Below are positions 30,662 to 34,700 of a stretch of DNA of 34,700 nucleotides, piece after piece (position 1 is the stretch's first letter; each line of letters starts with the position of its first letter). The notes beneath the pieces were generated by a model that searched no databases, was not told where the DNA came from, and worked only from the letters and a program-made list of their open reading frames with translations. This DNA is from Helicobacteraceae bacterium (GTDB taxonomy: Bacteria; Campylobacterota; Campylobacteria; Campylobacterales; Sulfurimonadaceae), in assembly GCA_027068615.1 (NCBI GenBank), contig JAMOQV010000073.1, positions 1-34,700 on the forward strand, given 5' to 3'. The translations under genes and the position numbers were made by a program.

Positions 30662-31369
30662 ATGACTTTATACCCAGCGATAGACTTAAAAGATGGAAAA
30701 GCGGTAAGACTTACAAAAGGGCTTATGGATAGTGCAAAGATATACTCAAATGAACCGTATGAACTTGTAAAAAAGTTTGAAGATATGGGTGCTAAGTGGG
30801 TGCATCTTGTTGATTTAAACGGTGCATTTGCAGGTGAGCCTAAAAATCTTGAGCAGATTATAAAAATTAGACAAAACTGTAATGTTAAGCTTGAACTTGG
30901 TGGTGGTATCAGAGATGAAGATACTATCAAAAAGATGCTTGAAATTGGGATAGATAGAATTATACTTGGCTCTATCGCTGTTAAAGACCCACAGTTTGTA
31001 AAAGATATGGCTTCAAAATATCCCATAGCAGTTGGTATAGATGCCATAGATGGTTATGTTGCAGTTGAGGGTTGGGGTGAAGTTAGTTCTATGAAAGCGA
31101 CCGATTTAGCTCGTGAATTTGCAAATGCTGGAGTTGAAGCTATAATCTGTACAGATGTTGGAAGAGATGGAACTCTTAGTGGTGTAAATGTTGATTTTAC
31201 TGTTGATATAGCACAGGCAAGTGGTGTTAGTACCATAGCTAGTGGTGGTGTAAAAGATGAAGAAGATATAAAAGCACTTATAAAAACCAATAAAGTTGAT
31301 GGTGTAATTATAGGTAAAGCATACTATGAGGGAACACTAGATTTAGAAAAAATGTTCAAATTAGTATAA
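30662..31369 (+). CDS. hisA: HisA, ProFAR isomerase
   Basis: The 235-residue TIM-barrel enzyme that isomerises ProFAR to PRFAR, the substrate of HisF-HisH. The catalytic aspartates are visible in YPAIDLKDGKAVRLTKG (D8) and CTDVGRDGTLSG (about 127-138), and ELGGGIRDEDTI near 78-89 and ASGGVKDEEDI are the two phosphate-binding half-barrel repeats. The start is ATG with AGGAGAG upstream. Gene order hisH-hisA is common. Confidence 0.96.
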   Translation: MTLYPAIDLKDGKAVRLTKGLMDSAKIYSNEPYELVKKFEDMGAKWVHLVDLNGAFAGEPKNLEQIIKIRQNCNVKLELGGGIRDEDTIKKMLEIGIDRIILGSIAVKDPQFVKDMASKYPIAVGIDAIDGYVAVEGWGEVSSMKATDLAREFANAGVEAIICTDVGRDGTLSGVNVDFTVDIAQASGVSTIASGGVKDEEDIKALIKTNKVDGVIIGKAYYEGTLDLEKMFKLV

Positions 31370-31445
31370 TTAATAGAAAAAAAAACAAAATTTAGATAAA
31401 ATAACCAATAAATTTTACAAATTATAGTAAAAAAAAGGATTTCAA

Positions 31446-31820
31446 TTGAAACTACTTGTTGTTGATGATAGCTCTACAATGCGTCGTATTATAAAAAACA
31501 CTTTGGCTCGTTTAGGATACAAGGATGTACTTGAAGGTGCCGATGGTGTTGAGGGTTGGGCTCAAATGGATGCAAATCCAGATATCGATATGTTAATTAC
31601 TGACTGGAATATGCCAGAGATGAATGGTCTTGAACTTGTTAAAAAAGTTCGTGCTGATGAGAGATTTAAAGATACTCCTATTATTATGGTTACAACAGAG
31701 GGTGGTAAAGCAGAGGTTATTACTGCACTTAAAGCTGGTGTAAATAACTATATTGTAAAACCGTTTACTCCTGCTGTACTAAAAGAGAAACTTGGTGCTG
31801 TAATGGGTGTTGCTGAGTAA
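31446..31820 (+). CDS. cheY: CheY chemotaxis response regulator
   Basis: A 124-residue single receiver domain. The acidic pocket D7/D8, phospho-acceptor D53 (LITDWNMPEMNG), the switch threonine in MVTTEGG (about 83) and K105 in VKPFTP are all present; the WNMPEMNG phrase is typical of flagellar-motor CheY rather than of other receivers. Phosphorylated CheY binds the flagellar switch. The start is TTG, six bases after AAGGA, and there is no ATG that would keep the first strand. prmA overlaps its stop by one base. The order cheY-prmA-ftsH is, as I recall, conserved in H. pylori (HP1067-HP1069). Its presumed phosphatase, CheZ, is encoded at 12750. Confidence 0.95.
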   Translation: MKLLVVDDSSTMRRIIKNTLARLGYKDVLEGADGVEGWAQMDANPDIDMLITDWNMPEMNGLELVKKVRADERFKDTPIIMVTTEGGKAEVITALKAGVNNYIVKPFTPAVLKEKLGAVMGVAE

Positions 31821-32650
31821 TGCAAGAGTACTACTATGAATTAGTAGTTAAAGTTTCATCTCATCATGAGTTATTTGCTGATTTTTTAGCAGATACTGTA
31901 CCTGTTGGTTTTGAAGAGGTAGATGATGGTTTTATCATCAGAAGTGAAGATGAACTCGATACTATTGCTTGGGCTCTTGAACAGTTTAATGAAGCTCTTC
32001 AAAAAGCTTTAAAAGAAAATATTGAATTAGAAACTAAACAAAGTAAATTAAAGAATGATGATTGGGTTAAATCTTATCAAGATAGTGTAAAACCACTTCA
32101 AATAGATAAGTTTTATATCCATCCAACATGGGATAAACCAAATCCAGATCTCTTAAATATTGCTATTGATCCAGCATTAGCATTTGGTACTGGACATCAT
32201 CCAACGACATCCTCTTCACTCCGTGCAATTAGTAAGTATGTTAAGAGTGGGGATGATGTTTTAGATGTTGGTTGTGGTAGTGGTATATTAGGTATAGGGG
32301 CTATGAAGCTCGGTGCTATCGTTGATGCCTGTGATACTGATCCTGTTTCTGTTGAAAATTCTATTCATAATGCAGAATTAAATGGTTTAAAATTTAACAG
32401 TATTTGGGAAGGTTCATGTACAAATATAGATAAAAAGTATAATATAGTGGTAGCAAATATTGTTGCTGATGTTTTAACATTTATATCTAAAGATTTGAAA
32501 AATGCTTTAAAAGATGATGGTATATTGATACTTTCTGGAATACTAGATAAGTATGAGAAAAAAGTTCTAAATTTTTATAAAGATTGTGACTTAATTCAAA
32601 GAATAGCCCAAGATGAATGGGTAACATTAATTTTAAAAAAAGCTGATTAA
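31820..32650 (+). CDS. prmA: PrmA ribosomal protein L11 methyltransferase
   Basis: An SAM-dependent methyltransferase that trimethylates ribosomal protein L11. The 276-residue protein has an N-terminal L11-recognition domain (about 1-100), the PrmA phrase DPALAFGTGHHPTTSSSLRA (about 118-137), the SAM loop VLDVGCGSGILGIGA (about 151-165), and VANIVADVL (about 212-220), the counterpart of the N-x-x-A-D/xL catalytic block. Its ATG overlaps the cheY stop (TAATG), and ftsH follows after eight bases. Confidence 0.95.
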   Translation: MQEYYYELVVKVSSHHELFADFLADTVPVGFEEVDDGFIIRSEDELDTIAWALEQFNEALQKALKENIELETKQSKLKNDDWVKSYQDSVKPLQIDKFYIHPTWDKPNPDLLNIAIDPALAFGTGHHPTTSSSLRAISKYVKSGDDVLDVGCGSGILGIGAMKLGAIVDACDTDPVSVENSIHNAELNGLKFNSIWEGSCTNIDKKYNIVVANIVADVLTFISKDLKNALKDDGILILSGILDKYEKKVLNFYKDCDLIQRIAQDEWVTLILKKAD

Positions 32651-32658
32651 GAGAGAAT

Positions 32659-34602
32659 ATGCAAAATCAAGATAATAACAATAATTTTTTCAACCAAAAT
32701 CCACTTATAACTTTTGCTATTTTTTCAGTTGTAGTAATTTTGCTTTTTAAAGTTTTAGTTGGTGAAGATAGCAATAATATTGTATCAAACACACAAATGA
32801 AACACACTCAAAAAGTAAGTTACTCTGAACTGAAACATTTAGTTGAAACAAAAAATGTTTCAAAGGTAGATATTGGTCAAAGTTATATAAGAGCAGTTTC
32901 TGCAGATGGTACAACTATCTATACAACTAGAATTGTAAGAGGTGATACTAAACTTATAGAAGAGTTAGATAAGCAAGGTATTGAGTATTCTGGTTTTAGT
33001 GAGACTAATTGGTTTACAGAGATGTTTGGCTGGATGCTTCCTTTTCTGATTATTATGTCACTTTGGATGTTTTTTGCAGGTAGGATGCAAAAAAGTATGG
33101 GAAGTGGTCTTTTAGGGGTGGGTAGTTCTAAAAAGATGGTAAGTTCAGAAAAACCAAAAACAAAGTTTGATGATGTTGCTGGTGTAGAAGAAGCAAAAGA
33201 GGAAGTTCAAGAGATAGTTGACTTTTTAAAATTCCCAGAGAGATATGTTGAGATTGGTGCTAAAATACCAAAAGGTGTACTTCTTGTTGGTAGTCCAGGT
33301 ACTGGTAAAACACTTTTAGCTAAAGCAGTTGCAGGGGAAGCTGATGTTCCATTTTACTCTGTAAGTGGTTCTAGTTTTATAGAGATGTTTGTTGGTGTTG
33401 GAGCTGCAAGAGTTAGAGACCTTTTTGAACAAGCTAAAAAAGATGCTCCTAGTATAATCTTTATAGATGAGATAGATGCTATAGGAAAAAGTCGTAATGC
33501 TGGTGCAAATATGGGTGGAAATGATGAAAGAGAACAAACTCTAAATCAACTTTTAGCAGAGATGGATGGATTTGGTACAGACACTCCAGTTATTATATTA
33601 GCAGCAACAAATAGACCTGAGATATTAGATAGTGCATTAATGAGACCTGGTCGTTTTGATAGACAGGTTTTAGTAGATAAGCCAGATTTTGAGGGTCGTA
33701 TAAAAATCTTAAAAGTTCATGTTAAAGATGTTAAAATCGATGATGATGTAGAGCTTGAAGAGGTCGCAAGACTAACAGCTGGATTAGCTGGTGCAGATTT
33801 AGCAAATGTTGTAAATGAAGCGGCACTTTTAGCTGGTAGAAAAAGTCAAAAAACTGTAAAACAAAAAGATCTATTTGAAGCTGTTGAGAGAGCTTTAGCT
33901 GGACTTGCTAAAAAATCTCGTAGAATAAACCCTAAAGAGAAAAAGATAGTTGCTTACCATGAAAGTGGTCATGCACTTTTAGCTGAGATAACAAAAGGTG
34001 CTAAAAAAGTTTCAAAAGTATCTATCGTTCCTCGTGGATTAGCAGCACTTGGATATACTCTAAATAAACCAGAAGAAGATAAGTTTATGATGCAGCAGCA
34101 CGAATTATGGGCAGAAGTTGATGTGCTTCTAGGTGGTCGTGCAGCTGAAGAGGTATTTATAAAAGAGATATCTACAGGTGCAGGAAATGACCTTGAACGT
34201 GCAACTGATATCATAAAATCAATGGTGCAAACTTATGGTATGAGTGATGTAGCTGGGCTTATGGTACTAGAAAAAAGCAGACAGTCATTTTTAGGTGGCG
34301 GTATGGGTAGTGCAAGAGAATATAGTGACAAGATAGCTCAAGATATGGATGAGTTTATTAAAAAATCACTTGATGAAAGATATAAGGCTGTTATCGCTTC
34401 TTTACAAGAGTATAACGGTGCTATTGAAGAAATGGTTAAACTTCTTTATAAGAAAGAAAATATCACAGGTAATGAAGTAAGAGATATCATTATGGAGTTT
34501 GAAAAAGCCAATGGTATGGAATCAAGAGTAGAAGACCATTCTCATGATATAGAAGAAGAGTTAAAAGCTGATGCTAAAATGTCAGATGAGACTAAAGAGT
34601 AA
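32659..34602 (+). CDS. ftsH: FtsH ATP-dependent membrane zinc protease
   Basis: A hexameric AAA+ protease that extracts and degrades membrane and regulatory proteins. The 647-residue protein has membrane segments at about 16-34 and 122-141 flanking a small periplasmic domain; Walker A GSPGTGKT (211-218, serine where GPPGTGKT is usual); Walker B IIFIDEIDAIG (266-276); the second region of homology RPGRFDRQV (329-337); and the zinc site HESGH (434-438). The tail is acidic. GAGAG lies seven bases before the ATG. It ends the cheY-prmA-ftsH run. Confidence 0.97.
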   Translation: MQNQDNNNNFFNQNPLITFAIFSVVVILLFKVLVGEDSNNIVSNTQMKHTQKVSYSELKHLVETKNVSKVDIGQSYIRAVSADGTTIYTTRIVRGDTKLIEELDKQGIEYSGFSETNWFTEMFGWMLPFLIIMSLWMFFAGRMQKSMGSGLLGVGSSKKMVSSEKPKTKFDDVAGVEEAKEEVQEIVDFLKFPERYVEIGAKIPKGVLLVGSPGTGKTLLAKAVAGEADVPFYSVSGSSFIEMFVGVGAARVRDLFEQAKKDAPSIIFIDEIDAIGKSRNAGANMGGNDEREQTLNQLLAEMDGFGTDTPVIILAATNRPEILDSALMRPGRFDRQVLVDKPDFEGRIKILKVHVKDVKIDDDVELEEVARLTAGLAGADLANVVNEAALLAGRKSQKTVKQKDLFEAVERALAGLAKKSRRINPKEKKIVAYHESGHALLAEITKGAKKVSKVSIVPRGLAALGYTLNKPEEDKFMMQQHELWAEVDVLLGGRAAEEVFIKEISTGAGNDLERATDIIKSMVQTYGMSDVAGLMVLEKSRQSFLGGGMGSAREYSDKIAQDMDEFIKKSLDERYKAVIASLQEYNGAIEEMVKLLYKKENITGNEVRDIIMEFEKANGMESRVEDHSHDIEEELKADAKMSDETKE

Positions 34603-34620
34603 GATATAAAATCTTACTCT
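34596..34620. terminator. Hairpin after ftsH
   Basis: AGAGTAAGAT (34596-34605) pairs with ATCTTACTCT (34611-34620) around ATAAA. It overlaps the ftsH stop and lies just before the end of a convergent minus-strand reading frame, so it may serve both. There is no long T run on the plus strand. Confidence 0.5.
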
Positions 34621-34624
34621 AATC

Positions 34625-34700
34625 TTAGTTCTTAGAGTTATGTTCCTTTTCAAATAACAATTTTCCCAAGTTTATATCAAAGTTAAAGTATTCAGATTTA
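34625..34700 (-). CDS. 3' end of a gene running off the right edge
   Basis: On the minus strand an open frame enters at 34700 and ends at a TAA (34625-34627). The last 24 residues include SEYFNFDINLGKLLFEKEHN, with composition like real protein in this genome. Its position, tail to tail with ftsH and separated by a hairpin, supports a genuine gene. The product cannot be named from so little sequence. Confidence 0.5.
   Translation of the reverse strand, partial: KSEYFNFDINLGKLLFEKEHNSKN

Noticed and set aside
30538..31047. 169-codon minus-strand frame across hisH and hisA
   Set aside because: Both hisH and hisA are complete and conserved on the plus strand; this frame is their antisense shadow.

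Overview
The window is about 34.7 kb of AT-rich bacterial core chromosome. Gene content and order point to the Campylobacterota (formerly Epsilonproteobacteria), most likely a free-living Sulfurimonas- or Arcobacter-like lineage. As I remember them, several blocks match Helicobacter pylori and Campylobacter jejuni: HP0268-like nuclease/miaB/DUF374 beside nusA; CheZ plus a U32 protein; purE/DUF3972; glcD/PgbA-type protein/M23 peptidase; rppH(nudH)/lysC/hobA/holB; and cheY/prmA/ftsH. I see no rRNA, tRNA, CRISPR array, intact insertion sequence or prophage. Genes are tightly packed, and the only gap over 300 bases is 28155-28462.

Layout. 1-5020: an AsmA-like envelope protein (minus) diverges from grpE-dnaK, which has a consensus promoter, a structured dnaK leader and two terminators. 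5021-10580: a minus-strand run of eight nearly contiguous genes, read from right to left: HP0268-like nuclease, MiaB, DUF374 acyltransferase-like protein, a small anchored protein, a Xer-type recombinase, then PilM-, PilN- and PilO-like proteins. 10741-16636: nusA, a convergent PHP phosphatase, CheZ and a U32 protein, purE, then DUF3972 and DUF89 genes behind a candidate sigma-54 promoter. 16653-23662: a secreted small-heat-shock-like protein, a DUF255 thioredoxin-fold protein, GlcD with a PgbA-type protein, a divergent M23 peptidase, and HemW. 23804-26640: rppH, lysC, hobA, holB. 26657-28154: an S4 protein, a DUF5610-like protein with a candidate sigma-28 promoter, a cold-shock gene with a long leader, and a small orphan protein. 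28463-34602: two orphan membrane proteins (one a PDC sensor-like protein coupled to hisH), hisH-hisA, then cheY-prmA-ftsH. A gene fragment runs off the right edge.

Themes. Proteostasis genes (grpE-dnaK, ftsH, an Hsp20-like protein, a cold-shock protein) and chemotaxis or flagellar genes (cheY, cheZ, and two genes behind flagellar-type promoter motifs) recur. I found no wholly new multi-gene system. The best leads are a CheZ-like protein with CheY-binding-type peptides at both ends, the PilM-like protein with a long acidic insertion, the dnaK leader, the sigma-54 and sigma-28 promoter candidates, and the PDC-membrane protein tied to histidine synthesis. All family assignments were made by eye from translated sequence; no database search was run.
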